Shown in pieces: positions 11,301-19,892 of a DNA stretch of 64,000 nt. Positions within the stretch are counted from its first letter, which is position 1. The number at the start of each line of letters is the position of its first letter. The notes beneath the pieces were generated by a model that worked only from the letters and a program-made list of their open reading frames with translations, did no database searches and was not told the origin of the DNA. The stretch covers positions 620,001 through 684,000 of the forward strand of contig CAVSRU010000012.1 in assembly GCA_963730535.1 (NCBI GenBank). The letters run 5' to 3'. Source of the DNA: DASSUW01 sp963730535. GTDB lineage: Bacteria > Actinomycetota > Thermoleophilia > Solirubrobacterales > Solirubrobacteraceae. Both the position numbers and the translations under genes were made by a program.

Positions 11301-11470
11301 GGCCCTTCAGAGTCGCGCGCCGACCGGACGGGATCCTCGCCGCCCGGGCTTCAGATTTCGGACCATGGTGGCCGGACTGGACGGATGTACAGCAGCGCCG
11401 CGCCGCTCAAGTTGGGACGCTGGGATGCCGTTTACTGGATCGGAAGCCAACAGCACCCGGGAGTGCCGAG

Positions 11471-11776
11471 ATGCCTCACCTTCATCTGCCGATGGACCAC
11501 ACGGACGACGATCTCGTGCTGGCCGCCAACCTTGCGGACATCGTCGGCAGCGAGGATCTCTACGTCGCGTGGACCCAGGACACCGGCGCCGGCGTGCCCG
11601 AGATCGACGCCTACCTGAGCGACGAGCCGGTGGCGAGCCCGTTCGCCGAGCTCTTCGTGTCGCTCATGGCGGGCTGTGCGGCGTTCTGGCGAGCCCTCAC
11701 AGGCCGGCCCGCGGACGTCGCGGTGGCGCAGCGCTCCGAGCCCGGGGCGGCGCGGCAGATCGAGCCGTCTACGTAA
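11471..11776 (+). CDS. small hypothetical protein
   Basis: An acidic protein of 101 residues that I do not recognise. It starts MPHLHLPMDHTDDDLVLAAN and has one moderately hydrophobic stretch (FAELFVSLMAGCAAFWRAL). A GGGAG motif sits about 7 bases before the ATG, and the segment stands alone between addB and topB, which favours a real gene over a shadow. An overlapping minus-strand frame (11432-11800) is arginine/histidine-rich in the manner of an antisense shadow and was rejected. Confidence 0.5.
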   Translation: MPHLHLPMDHTDDDLVLAANLADIVGSEDLYVAWTQDTGAGVPEIDAYLSDEPVASPFAELFVSLMAGCAAFWRALTGRPADVAVAQRSEPGAARQIEPST

Positions 11777-11882
11777 GCCGCGGTTCACGAACTGCGGCAT
11801 TGAGGGAAGGGCGCGGAGTGTCGTGGCAATCCGCGCCTGTTTCGTTGCAGTTCTCCCCGGTCCGGAAAGTAGTGGGTCTGGA

Positions 11883-11903
11883 AAGTCCCGCTATGCGGGA
11901 CTT
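11883..11903. terminator. hairpin, perfect 9-bp stem
   Basis: AAGTCCCGC at 11883-11891 pairs with GCGGGACTT at 11895-11903 around a 3-base loop. It lies between the convergent hypothetical gene and topB, so it could end either transcript. No U-tract follows, so Rho-independent action is uncertain. Confidence 0.5.
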
Positions 11904-11922
11904 AGCAACCCCACGCGAAAGT

Positions 11923-11946
11923 GGAGTGTCGAAACCGTGACACTCC
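11923..11946. terminator. second hairpin in the convergent gap
   Basis: GGAGTGTC at 11923-11930 pairs with GACACTCC at 11939-11946 around an 8-base loop. It is immediately followed by a copy of the intergenic repeat at 11951. Together with the preceding hairpin it forms a structured block between two convergent genes. Confidence 0.45.
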
Positions 11947-11950
11947 CTCG

Positions 11951-11985
11951 CCTCCCTACCCAGCCGCAGTTGACTTTGACGTTCG
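11951..11985 (+). repeat. intergenic repeat family, copy A
   Basis: Contains CCTCCCTACCCAGC followed by CGCAGTTGAC, TTTGAC and GTTCG. The CCCTACCCAGC and TTGACGTTCG cores recur at 20652-20690 (reverse), 20876-20913 and 29032-29060 (reverse). This copy has a short internal duplication (TTGACTTTGAC). All copies lie between convergent genes. Confidence 0.7.
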
Positions 11986-11996
11986 TACCGCGCGAC

Positions 11997-14231
11997 TCAG
12001 GCGGCCTGAGCGGGCGAGTCAGAGGACGAGGCCGCCGCGGCCTCAGGCGTCTCCTCCGGCGCCTCGGGCGGCTTCGCGCCCTCGCGCGCCCACGGCTCGT
12101 CGAACTCGACGCGCCACTTGCCGTCCTCCGTCTGCATCAGCGCCAGGCGAGCCCGGAACGACCGCCCCGAGCGGCCCTTGAACCCCGTCACCGGCTTCTC
12201 GGTCCGCGCCGTCGCGATCAGCTCCCGCGCCACGGCGGCCGGCAGCGTCTTCCCCGCCTTCGACTTCCAGATCACGAAGCCGCAGCCGGGATCCTCGCGC
12301 GACCAGCAGGAGAAGCCCTTGCGGTTCTCGACGATGTCGCGCCCGCACACCGGGCACGGGCCGAGGTTGGCCCGCGGGATGCGGACCTCCTTGAGCTTCT
12401 CGTCGAGCACCGCCACGGTCTCGCGCGCGAACGCCGCGATGTCCCCCATGAAGCGCTCGCGTGACTCCTCGCCCTCCTCGATCCGAGCCAGGCGATGCTC
12501 CCAGTCGCCCGTCATGGACGGCGAGGTCAAGGCGTGCTCGCCGAGGAAGCGGATGACGTTGAGGCCCTTCTCCCCGGTCACCAGCGACCGCCCCTCGCGC
12601 TCGACGTAGCCCACGTCGATCAGGCGCTCGATGATCGCCGCCCGCGTGGCCGGCGTGCCGATCCCCGAGTCCTTCATCGCCTCGCGCAGCTCCTCGTCGT
12701 CGACGAGCTTGCCGGCGGTCTCCATGGCGCCGAGCAGCGACGCGTCGGAGTACCGGCGCGGCGGCTTGGTCTCCTTCTCGGCGGCCGCCACCTCGAGCGT
12801 ACGCACGTCCTCGCCCGCGGCCAGCTTCGGCAGCAGCTGATCCGTGCCCTCGTCGTCGTCCGCGCGCTCCTCCGCCGTCTCCTCGCCGTAGACCCCGCGC
12901 CAGCCCGGCACCACCAGCAGCCGCCCGCGCGTGCGGAACACGTAGGAGGCGACCGTCGTCTCCAGCCGGGTGTTCTCGAACACCGCGTCGGGATGGAAGA
13001 CGGCCAGGAAGCGACGAGTGACGAGGTCGTAGATGCGCCGGTCGTCGTCGCTCATCTTGTCGAGCCGGTGCTCGGAGTTCGTGGGGATGATCGCGTGGTG
13101 GTCGGTGACCTTCGCGTCGTTGACCACGCGCGCGAGGGGCAGCATGTCGAGCCCGGTGACGTAGCTCGCGGCCTTCGCGTACTCGCGGTGGGAGCCCACC
13201 AGGCGGGCGATCCCCTTGAGCTCGCCGATCATGTCGGTCGGCAGGAAGCGCGAGTTGGTGCGCGGATAGGTGAGCGCCTTGTGCTCCTCGTAGAGCCGCT
13301 GGGCGGCGGCCAGCGTGCGCCGCGCCGAGAACCCGAACCGCGTGTTGGCGTCGCGCTGGAGGGAGGTCAGGTCGTAGAGGAGCGGGGACCGCTCCTTCTT
13401 CGTCGTCTTGTCGAGCTTGGTGATCTCGCCCGGCTGCTCGCGTACCGCGGCGACGATCGCCTCGGCCTCGTCCGCAGTGGGCAGCCGCGGGTTGGCTCCC
13501 GCGTGGAAGCGGCCCTGGTAGCGGCGGCCGGGATCACCGGTCGTGGGCTCGAAGTCGGCGTCCACGAGCCAGTAGGGCTCGGGCTTGAAGGCCCGGATCT
13601 CCTCCTCGCGACGGGCGAGGATCGCCAGCGTCGGCGTCTGCACCCGGCCCAGCGACACCGCGCCGTCGAACGACGAGCGCAGCCGGATCGTGGCCGCCCG
13701 GGTCGAGTTCATGCCGACGATCCAGTCGGCCTCCGAGCGCGACCGCGCCGCCTCCTCGAGCCGCGAGAACTCGTCCGCCGGCCGGAGGCCCGCGAACGCC
13801 TGCTTGATCGCGGCCGAGGTCATCGAGGACAGCCACAGGCGCCGCACCGGCTTGGACGCGTTCGCCTTCTCGTACGTCCACGCGAAGATCAGCTCGCCCT
13901 CGCGGCCGGCGTCGCAGGCGTTGATCACCTCGTCGACGTCCGCCCGGCGAAGGAGCTTGGAGAGCACCGTGAACTGCTTGCGGGAGCGCTCGTCGCGGAC
14001 GACGAGCTTGAACTCGTCGGGCACGATCGGGAGGTCGGCCATCCGCCACTTCTTGAACTTCGGGTCGTACTCGTCGGGCTCCGCGAGCTGCACGAGGTGG
14101 CCGACGGCCCAGCTCACGATGTGGCTCTCGGACTCGAGATACCCCTCGTGCTTCATGAACGCGCCCGGGAGCGCGCTGGCGAGATCGCGCCCGACGGACG
14201 GCTTCTCGGCGATGACCAAGGTCTTCCCCAT
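11997..14231 (-). CDS. topB: DNA topoisomerase III (type IA)
   Basis: A 744-residue type IA topoisomerase, which passes single strands to resolve recombination and replication intermediates. The Toprim domain starts KTLVIAEKPSVGRDLA and contains DAGREGE at 107-113. The active-site tyrosine is Tyr322 in LTYPRTNSRF. ADWIVGMNSTRA and SLGRVQTPTLA are further family motifs. The C-terminal region has one zinc-finger-like block (CPVCGRDIVENRKGFSCWS, then PGCGF) and an Ala/Glu/Pro-rich tail. Lengths and motifs fit TopB rather than TopA. It reads toward the repeat and hairpins at 11883-11985, which probably contain its terminator. Confidence 0.93.
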   Translation of the reverse strand: MGKTLVIAEKPSVGRDLASALPGAFMKHEGYLESESHIVSWAVGHLVQLAEPDEYDPKFKKWRMADLPIVPDEFKLVVRDERSRKQFTVLSKLLRRADVDEVINACDAGREGELIFAWTYEKANASKPVRRLWLSSMTSAAIKQAFAGLRPADEFSRLEEAARSRSEADWIVGMNSTRAATIRLRSSFDGAVSLGRVQTPTLAILARREEEIRAFKPEPYWLVDADFEPTTGDPGRRYQGRFHAGANPRLPTADEAEAIVAAVREQPGEITKLDKTTKKERSPLLYDLTSLQRDANTRFGFSARRTLAAAQRLYEEHKALTYPRTNSRFLPTDMIGELKGIARLVGSHREYAKAASYVTGLDMLPLARVVNDAKVTDHHAIIPTNSEHRLDKMSDDDRRIYDLVTRRFLAVFHPDAVFENTRLETTVASYVFRTRGRLLVVPGWRGVYGEETAEERADDDEGTDQLLPKLAAGEDVRTLEVAAAEKETKPPRRYSDASLLGAMETAGKLVDDEELREAMKDSGIGTPATRAAIIERLIDVGYVEREGRSLVTGEKGLNVIRFLGEHALTSPSMTGDWEHRLARIEEGEESRERFMGDIAAFARETVAVLDEKLKEVRIPRANLGPCPVCGRDIVENRKGFSCWSREDPGCGFVIWKSKAGKTLPAAVARELIATARTEKPVTGFKGRSGRSFRARLALMQTEDGKWRVEFDEPWAREGAKPPEAPEETPEAAAASSSDSPAQAA

Positions 14232-14273
14232 GCGAACCGCGGAGGGTAGCTCAGCCTGATCGCCGATCCAGGC

Positions 14274-15413
14274 TCAGCCCCCGCACGGCCCGGTCGATAC
14301 GCCGTCGTGCAGGTCTCCCAAGGCGGAGCGCACGAGCGCGTTCGGGACGCCGTAGCCGCCGCGCGGCCCGGACGTGGTGGCCGCGAAGATCGTCGTCACC
14401 ACGCGGCCTCGGCCGTCCACCATCGGGCCCCCCGAGTTCCCGGACCGCACGGCGCCGCGCAGCGCGACGATGAGCCGGCGCACCGGCCCGCGCCCGTAGG
14501 CGTCCTGACTGACGAACTCGCGCGTCGGGCCGAGGCGGCCGGCGCGCACGTCGTACGGCCCGTTCAGCGGAAAGCCCAGGATCGCCGCCGAGGTGCCCGA
14601 CTCAGGGTCCGGGGCGATCTCCAGCGCCGGGGCATCGAGGCCGGGCACGCGCAGGACCGCGAGGTCGTTGCGCGGATCGAAGTGGACCGCCCGGGCGTCG
14701 AGGCCCGGATCGCGGCCGCCGGGCAGCACCCGCGTGTCGTCCTGGCCGGCGACCACGTGGGCGTTGGTGACGACCACCCCCGGGCGCGCGACCCAGCCCG
14801 AGCCCTCGACCCCGACGCCGCACGCGCTGCCGAGGATCTTGACCACGCTCGGCCGCGCCGCGACGACGTCCGGGTCGCGCGCGATCGCCGCGCGCGGCGC
14901 GGGGACGCGAGCCTCGGGACCGTCGATGCGCGGGAACGGGTCGAGCGCCCGCAGCGTGTTGAGCAGCGGCCCGGTCGGCGGGAGCACGGCGTTGAGCTGG
15001 CGCAGGATCGCCGAGCGCTGCACGTCGCGGCGGATGTCCGGCGCGGCCTGGAGCGCCATCGCTCCCAGGACCCACGCGATGAGCAGGCCCACGCAGGCGG
15101 TGAGGAGCGCGCCCAGCGCGCCGTCGACGGCGGCGAACGCGGGTGACGAGAACCGCCGGCGCAATCGCGTCCCCACGCCCTCGAAGCTGGCCGCCAGGAC
15201 GGCGCCCGCGACGAGCGCCCCGGCCAGGGCGAAGGCCGGCGCCCACTGCGACTCGTCGCCCCCGGAGAGCACGAGCGGCGCGAGCCGGGTGGCGAGCCAC
15301 GCGCCCGCGGCGAACCCGGCCAGGGCGAGCGCTCCGGCGATGAAGCCCTGCGCCCAGCCGAAGAGCGCGAGGAGCGCCACCGCGCCGAGGATCACCCAGT
15401 CGATCCCTGTCAC
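14274..15413 (-). CDS. MarP-like membrane serine protease (CvpA-type N-terminus)
   Basis: A 379-residue protein with about four N-terminal membrane segments (1-125, CvpA-like) and a trypsin/HtrA-type protease domain outside the membrane. The catalytic triad is visible: His219 (VVVTNAHVVAG), Asp250 (FDPRNDLAVL) and Ser327 (SGNSGGPM). Cys198 and Cys377 flank the protease domain at a spacing close to the disulfide pair known in mycobacterial MarP, which supports acid or oxidative stress signalling through peptidoglycan hydrolase activation. It is divergent from a penicillin-binding protein gene 47 bp away, consistent with a cell-wall role. Family assignment is strong; physiological role is inferred. 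Confidence 0.9.
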   Translation of the reverse strand: MTGIDWVILGAVALLALFGWAQGFIAGALALAGFAAGAWLATRLAPLVLSGGDESQWAPAFALAGALVAGAVLAASFEGVGTRLRRRFSSPAFAAVDGALGALLTACVGLLIAWVLGAMALQAAPDIRRDVQRSAILRQLNAVLPPTGPLLNTLRALDPFPRIDGPEARVPAPRAAIARDPDVVAARPSVVKILGSACGVGVEGSGWVARPGVVVTNAHVVAGQDDTRVLPGGRDPGLDARAVHFDPRNDLAVLRVPGLDAPALEIAPDPESGTSAAILGFPLNGPYDVRAGRLGPTREFVSQDAYGRGPVRRLIVALRGAVRSGNSGGPMVDGRGRVVTTIFAATTSGPRGGYGVPNALVRSALGDLHDGVSTGPCGG

Positions 15414-15460
15414 CTGTCGCCGAGCCTACTCGAGAAGCCCTCCTACCCTGCACCTGCCGG

Positions 15461-17170
15461 ATGCTCTCGACTCTCTCGTCCCACCAACGCGTCCGGATGC
15501 GGCGGCTCGCACCGCTGCTCGTCCTGGCGGGCGGCGCGTTCGCCGGGGGCCTGGTGGCCGCGAGCCTGCACGAGCCGGAGGAGCGCGAGCTGGCCACGCG
15601 CTTCGCGGCCGCCTGGGATCGCGAGGACTACGCCGAGATGTACGCGATGCTCTCCCCTGGCGCCCGGCAGGGGACCCCGCTGCGCCGCTTCGCCCGGACC
15701 TACCGGCGGGCACGCGCGACGGCCACCGTCGCCTCCATGCGCACCGAGCAGCCCCGCGAGCCGCGCGACGACAGCGTCGAGGTGCCGCTCTCGGTCAGCA
15801 CGCGCGTGTTCGGAGACCTCCACGCGAGCGTCACGCTGCCGATCGTCGAGGGCGAGGGCGGCGAGCCCGCGGTGGCCTGGGCGCCGCACCTGGCGTTCCC
15901 CGGGATGCGCGCCGGGGAGCAGCTGAGCCGCACGACGCGGATGGCCGAGCGGGCGACGATCCAGGCGCGCGACGGCACGCCGATCGCGCAGGGAGAGGCG
16001 CGGCTGTCCGAGCTCGACCCGCTCGCCTCGGAGATCGCGGGCCGCGTGGGGCCGGCGCCGCCGGAACGGGTGGCGGAGCTGCGGGCCCTGGGCGTCCCGG
16101 CCGACACGCCGGTGGGCCTGACCGGGCTCGAGCGCGAGTTCGACCGCCGCCTCGCCGGCACGCCCGGCGGCATCCTGCGGGCCGGATCGCGCGCGCTGGC
16201 CGTCAGCTCCCCGCGCCCGGGGAAGAGCGTGCGGAGCACGATCGACCCCGAGATCCAGCGCGCGGCGGTCGAGGCGCTGGCCGGCCGCTACGGCGGCATC
16301 GCCGCGGTGAGGCCGCGCAACGGCGAGGTGCTCGCGCTCGCCGGCGTGGCGTTCTCGGCGCCCCAGCCGCCCGGCTCGGTGTTCAAGATCATCACGCTCG
16401 CGGGCGCGCTCGAGGCGGGCACGGTGAAGCGCTCGGAGTCGTTCCCGGTGCAGACGTCGGCCACGCTCGAGGGCATCGAGCTCGAGAACGCCAACGGCGA
16501 GTCGTGCGGCGGCTCGCTGATCAACTCGTTCGCCCACTCGTGCAACTCGGTCTTCGCCCCGATGGGCGCCGAGCTGGGCGCCGAACGGCTCGTGCGGACG
16601 GCCGAGCGGTTCGGGTTCAACAAGGATCCGCGGCTCACCGGCGCCGCGCGCTCGACCATCCCGGCCGCGGGCGAGATCGGCGACGACCTGGCGGTCGGGT
16701 CGACCGCCATCGGTCAGGGCAAGGTGCTGACCACGCCGCTCCAGATGGCGCTCGTGGCCGCAGCCATCGGCGAGGACGGCCGGCTCGTCGCTCCGACCCT
16801 CTTGCGCGGGGAGCGAACTGCCTCACGGCAGGCCACGCGGCCGGAGGTCGCGCGCTTCGTCGGCCGCGGCATGCAGGCCGTGGTCACCGGCGGCACGGGC
16901 GTCGGAGCGGCGGTCGACGGCATCAAGGTGGCCGGCAAGACCGGCACCGCCGAGCTGCGCTCGACGGTCAGCGAGGACCCGGTGCCCGAGGACCCGTCGC
17001 AGCCGCCCCCGCTCGAGGACGTCACCGACACCGACGCGTGGTTCGCCGCCTACGCGCCGGCAGGCCGCCCCCGGATCGCGGTCTGCGTGCTGCTGATCGC
17101 CCAGGGCGCCGGCGGCGAGGTCGCCGCGCCCGCTGCCGCCCAGGTGATCAGCGCCGCCGTCGGGCGCTAG
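15461..17170 (+). CDS. penicillin-binding protein, D,D-transpeptidase with NTF2-like N-terminal domain
   Basis: A 569-residue (or 557 from ATG 15497) class-B-type transpeptidase. An N-terminal membrane anchor (LLVLAGGAFAGGLVAASL) is followed by an NTF2/MecA-N-like domain (ATRFAAAWDREDYAEMYAML). The transpeptidase motifs are SxxK (PGSVFKIIT, about residue 305), SxN (HSCNSVF) and KTG (VAGKTGTAEL). It would crosslink peptidoglycan on the outer face of the membrane. The first ATG (15461) follows a TACCCT box by only about ten bases, so a leaderless start is possible; ATG 15497 would place the anchor at the very N-terminus. It is divergent from the MarP-like gene. Confidence 0.9.
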   Translation: MLSTLSSHQRVRMRRLAPLLVLAGGAFAGGLVAASLHEPEERELATRFAAAWDREDYAEMYAMLSPGARQGTPLRRFARTYRRARATATVASMRTEQPREPRDDSVEVPLSVSTRVFGDLHASVTLPIVEGEGGEPAVAWAPHLAFPGMRAGEQLSRTTRMAERATIQARDGTPIAQGEARLSELDPLASEIAGRVGPAPPERVAELRALGVPADTPVGLTGLEREFDRRLAGTPGGILRAGSRALAVSSPRPGKSVRSTIDPEIQRAAVEALAGRYGGIAAVRPRNGEVLALAGVAFSAPQPPGSVFKIITLAGALEAGTVKRSESFPVQTSATLEGIELENANGESCGGSLINSFAHSCNSVFAPMGAELGAERLVRTAERFGFNKDPRLTGAARSTIPAAGEIGDDLAVGSTAIGQGKVLTTPLQMALVAAAIGEDGRLVAPTLLRGERTASRQATRPEVARFVGRGMQAVVTGGTGVGAAVDGIKVAGKTGTAELRSTVSEDPVPEDPSQPPPLEDVTDTDAWFAAYAPAGRPRIAVCVLLIAQGAGGEVAAPAAAQVISAAVGR

Positions 17171-17191
17171 ACGGGGCGAGCCCGGCGGTCG

Positions 17192-17737
17192 CTAGACGTC
17201 GAGGTCGTACGTGCCCTCTTGGGAGCTCCCGCCGTTGCTGAACTTCAGCTCCAGCGGGCGGTTCTGGAGGGAGTCGGTCTTGATCTTGAAGATCAGCAGC
17301 TGGCCCTGGATCGGACCCTGGCCGGCGGCCGTGCTCGGCAGCGGGATCACCGTCTTGGGCGGGACGTCGATCGCCTCGTAGACGAACGGGTTCTTCTCCG
17401 CGTCGATCGGGATCGGCCGGTAGATGTTCTCCTGGGTGTCGTGGATCTCCCAGCGGGTGGCCGACGGGCGGGTCTCCTCGTCCGAGGTGTTCTCCACCCG
17501 CACCCAGACGCCGAACCACGTCTCGTCCCCGGCGGGCTGCGGCGTGGTCTCGGGCAGGCCGATGAAGTACTCGCGATCCTCGACGTCCGCGGGGTTCATG
17601 TAGCGCGACAGCTCGACCTGGTACTTGAGCCCGTTGATGTCGAGGTAGATCCCCTCGGTCTCGGCAACCGTCCTGCCTTCCTCGGCGCCGCAGCCGACGA
17701 CGACGGCGAGCATGGCGATGACCAGGAGCCGGCGCAT
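17192..17737 (-). CDS. putative lipoprotein of unknown function
   Basis: A 181-residue protein with a lipoprotein signal (MRRLLVIAMLAVVVGCGAEE; lipobox VVGC). The mature part reads like a beta-rich accessory domain (WFGVWVRVENTSDEETRPSA). This resembles the DUF4352/telokin-like domains of secreted actinobacterial proteins, but I cannot fix the family. The ATG at 17737 was chosen because it places the signal peptide at the start; the longer open frame overlaps the upstream SRPBCC gene. It is convergent with the penicillin-binding protein gene and probably follows the SRPBCC gene in an operon. Confidence 0.8.
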   Translation of the reverse strand: MRRLLVIAMLAVVVGCGAEEGRTVAETEGIYLDINGLKYQVELSRYMNPADVEDREYFIGLPETTPQPAGDETWFGVWVRVENTSDEETRPSATRWEIHDTQENIYRPIPIDAEKNPFVYEAIDVPPKTVIPLPSTAAGQGPIQGQLLIFKIKTDSLQNRPLELKFSNGGSSQEGTYDLDV

Positions 17738-17748
17738 CGGGCCGGAGT

Positions 17749-18270
17749 CTAAACGCCCGCCACCGTCGCGCGCGCGCCGCGGTCCTCGTTCTCCTCGAGG
17801 ATCGACTGCAGCCGCCGCAGGGACTTGCGGACCTTGCGCTTGAACCATCCGCGCTGGCCGCTGAGCGCCTCGACGACGCGGTCAGTAGGGAGCAGCGGCT
17901 CGGTCTCGATCATGTACTCGACGTCGGTCCCGCCGCCCGCCGCGCGGTTCAGCGTCCAGACCGCCGTCGTCTTGATGCGGTTGAACTTCCCCCCGCGACC
18001 GAGCGCGACGATGCGATGCGGCGGCTCCACCTCCACGAACGTCATGTCCGACCAGCTGAAGCGCTGGAGCGGGGCGTCGAACCTGAAGCGGGCGCCGGCG
18101 CCGCGGCCCACGGAGTCCAGGCGCGTGAGTCGGAACTGCTTCAGGTAGTGGTCGCTGAACTCGGCGTGGTTGGCGATGTCCGCGAGATACGCGAACACCT
18201 CCTCGCGGGGACGGTCGATCGAGACGGTGGCGGTCACTGGGTCCACGGCGGCGCAAGCATAAATGCTCAC
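17749..18270 (-). CDS. SRPBCC (polyketide cyclase/START-like) family protein
   Basis: A 173-residue helix-grip protein. The opening TATVSIDRPREEVFAYLADI and the later FVEVEPPHRIVALGRGGKFN are typical of the polyketide-cyclase-like SRPBCC family, which bind hydrophobic ligands. The GTG at 18270 overlaps the stop of the upstream zinc-ribbon gene as GTGA; a second GTG at 18246 would remove eight residues. The C-terminal helix is basic (GWFKRKVRKSLRRLQSILEE). Ligand and role unknown. Confidence 0.82.
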   Translation of the reverse strand: MSIYACAAVDPVTATVSIDRPREEVFAYLADIANHAEFSDHYLKQFRLTRLDSVGRGAGARFRFDAPLQRFSWSDMTFVEVEPPHRIVALGRGGKFNRIKTTAVWTLNRAAGGGTDVEYMIETEPLLPTDRVVEALSGQRGWFKRKVRKSLRRLQSILEENEDRGARATVAGV

Positions 18271-18554
18271 GCCGCGCGCGGACGCGACCGCACGGCGCGC
18301 TCGTGCTCCGGCGAGCGGACGACCTCGGTGCGGGCGGGCGGCTCATGGTGGCGGGAGCGGCACAGCGCGCACACCAGGCGCTCGCCGTACATGTGCACGA
18401 GCTCCCCGACCAGCGGAGTACGATGGCAGTCCACGCAGCCGTGCCGGAGGGCGCCGAGAGCGCCCACGCTGTGCCGGAGGAGGGAGATCTCCACCAACGG
18501 ATGGCGGCTGCGTGAGAGTGCCAGCATCGTTTGAGCCCGTTTCGCCGCGGGCAT
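18267..18554 (-). CDS. small zinc-ribbon-like protein
   Basis: A 95-residue basic protein with two CxxC pairs, CVDC and CALC, separated by about 20 residues (HGCVDCHRTPLVGELVHMYG, then ERLVCALCRSR). This pattern could bind one zinc ion. A strong GGAGGG stands before the ATG at 18554, and the stop overlaps the next gene as GTGA, so it is a real gene despite lying in a longer spurious frame antisense to the FHA gene. The function is unknown. Its start is only 45 bp from the divergent FHA gene. Confidence 0.75.
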   Translation of the reverse strand: MPAAKRAQTMLALSRSRHPLVEISLLRHSVGALGALRHGCVDCHRTPLVGELVHMYGERLVCALCRSRHHEPPARTEVVRSPEHERAVRSRPRAA

Positions 18555-18599
18555 TGCGAACCCTCCATTGACCCGGTCCTTATGATCGGAAAGGCGAAC

Positions 18600-19070
18600 A
18601 TGGAAGAGCGCACTCCCGACCCGCAGAACACAGGAACCCTGCCCGTAGGCGGCGAGGGAACGGTGCCCGTGAGCCCCGAGCCGGCGCGCCGTGAGCGCCC
18701 CTCCTGGGTCGACGACGCGCGGGCCGGCGTGCCCGAGCCGGGCAAGTACCTCGCCTACGAGGAGAGCGGCCGCCACGTGGTCGTCGCCGTGTCGCGCGAG
18801 TGGACGCGGATCGGCCGCTCGCTCGCCGCCGACATCCGCTTCGACGACGCGACGGTCTCCCGCCGCCACGCTCTGGTGGTCAGCCAGGCGGAGGGGGTGC
18901 GGGTGCTCGACGACCGGTCGCTGAACGGCATCTTCGTCAACGGCCGCCGGGTGGAGTGGAGCCCGCTGACCGACGGCGACGAGGTCGCGATCGGCCGCCA
19001 CACCCTGTTCTTCCTCGACACGGTCGCCCAGCCGGCCGTGGCGTCCGCTCCCGCGGTCACCGCCGACTAG
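18600..19070 (+). CDS. FHA-domain protein
   Basis: A 156-residue protein with a disordered N-terminus and a forkhead-associated domain over its second half. The phosphothreonine-binding signature residues are present: IGRSLAADIRF, VSRRHALVV and NGIFVNGRRVEW. FHA domains read phosphothreonine marks placed by Ser/Thr kinases. The N-terminus contains several Thr residues, including DPQNTGTLPVGGEGTVPV, which might be kinase sites as in GarA-like proteins (inference). The ATG at 18600 was chosen over the upstream frame since it starts the acidic MEERTPD segment. ParA follows 39 bp downstream. Confidence 0.85.
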   Translation: MEERTPDPQNTGTLPVGGEGTVPVSPEPARRERPSWVDDARAGVPEPGKYLAYEESGRHVVVAVSREWTRIGRSLAADIRFDDATVSRRHALVVSQAEGVRVLDDRSLNGIFVNGRRVEWSPLTDGDEVAIGRHTLFFLDTVAQPAVASAPAVTAD

Positions 19071-19109
19071 CGGTCGCGCTCCCGGGCGCTCGGTATCGTG
19101 GCGGCCTCA

Positions 19110-19889
19110 ATGGCCGAGACCATCGCGGTGCTGTCGCTCAAGGGCGGCACGGGAAAGACGACCACGGTGCGGACCCTCGCCGACGTGTTGCGGCGCGTCG
19201 GGCTGGACGTCCTCACCATCGACCTCGACCCGCAGGGCAACCTGTCGGACTACTTCGACGTCCCGCCGGACGCGACCCCCACGATCGCCGACGTCCTGGC
19301 GGGTGACGCCAAGGCGCGCGCCGCCGTGCACGACGGGATCGTGCCCGCGACGCCGATCCTCGCCGAGGTCGAGCGCTCGCTGTCGGGCAAGATGGGGCGA
19401 GAGCTCGTGCTGCGCAAGGCCCTCAAGGACGCGCGCAAGCAGCACGACGTGGTGCTGATCGACTGCCCGCCGGCGCTCGGGCTGCTGACCATCAACGGGC
19501 TTGTGGCCTCCGACTGGGCGCTCATCTCCTCGGAGGCGCAGTACTTCGCGCTCCAGGGCGTGCAGGGCGCGCTCGACGTGATCGAGCAGGCGAAGGACTT
19601 CTACAACCCCGACCTCGAGTGGCTCGGGGTGGTCATGAACATCGCCGACATGCGCACGGTCCACTCGCGCGAGGCCTACGACCAGCTCGCGCAGCACTAC
19701 GGCGACAAGGTCTTCAAGACCGTCATCCGCTCCTCGATCGCGTACGCGGAATCGGCCGAGAAGGGGCTCTCGATCCTCGACCACCGCCCCGACCTCGGCG
19801 CCGACTACCTGGCGCTGGCGGACGAGGTGCTGAGCCGAATCGGCCTGCGCGACGCGCGCCGGGCGCTGAAGCCGCTGCTCGCGAGCTGA
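19110..19889 (+). CDS. ParA/Soj-family ATPase
   Basis: A 259-residue deviant-Walker ATPase. Walker A is LSLKGGTGKTTTVRTLADVL with the signature lysine; TIDLDPQGNLSDYF and VLIDCPPALGLLT are the other nucleotide motifs. ParA proteins position chromosomes, plasmids or protein cargo by patterning on the nucleoid. No parB is adjacent and the gene is linked to FHA and cell-wall genes, so this may be an orphan ParA rather than the segregation system. The ATG at 19110 follows a TATCGT box by about ten bases, which fits a leaderless transcript; a GTG at 19098 is less likely. Confidence 0.88.
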   Translation: MAETIAVLSLKGGTGKTTTVRTLADVLRRVGLDVLTIDLDPQGNLSDYFDVPPDATPTIADVLAGDAKARAAVHDGIVPATPILAEVERSLSGKMGRELVLRKALKDARKQHDVVLIDCPPALGLLTINGLVASDWALISSEAQYFALQGVQGALDVIEQAKDFYNPDLEWLGVVMNIADMRTVHSREAYDQLAQHYGDKVFKTVIRSSIAYAESAEKGLSILDHRPDLGADYLALADEVLSRIGLRDARRALKPLLAS

Positions 19890-19892
19890 GCC

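Noticed and set aside
8337..11618. Long plus-strand open frame (1093 codons) antisense to addB/addA
   Set aside because: It is rich in Arg, His, Gly and Ala with no family motif, typical of the GC-driven shadow of a real minus-strand gene.
11432..11800. 122-codon minus-strand frame over the small hypothetical gene
   Set aside because: Its Arg/His-rich composition and lack of a ribosome site favour the plus-strand frame.
12495..14249. Long plus-strand open frame antisense to topB
   Set aside because: topB has complete topoisomerase motifs on the other strand; this frame shows only shadow composition.
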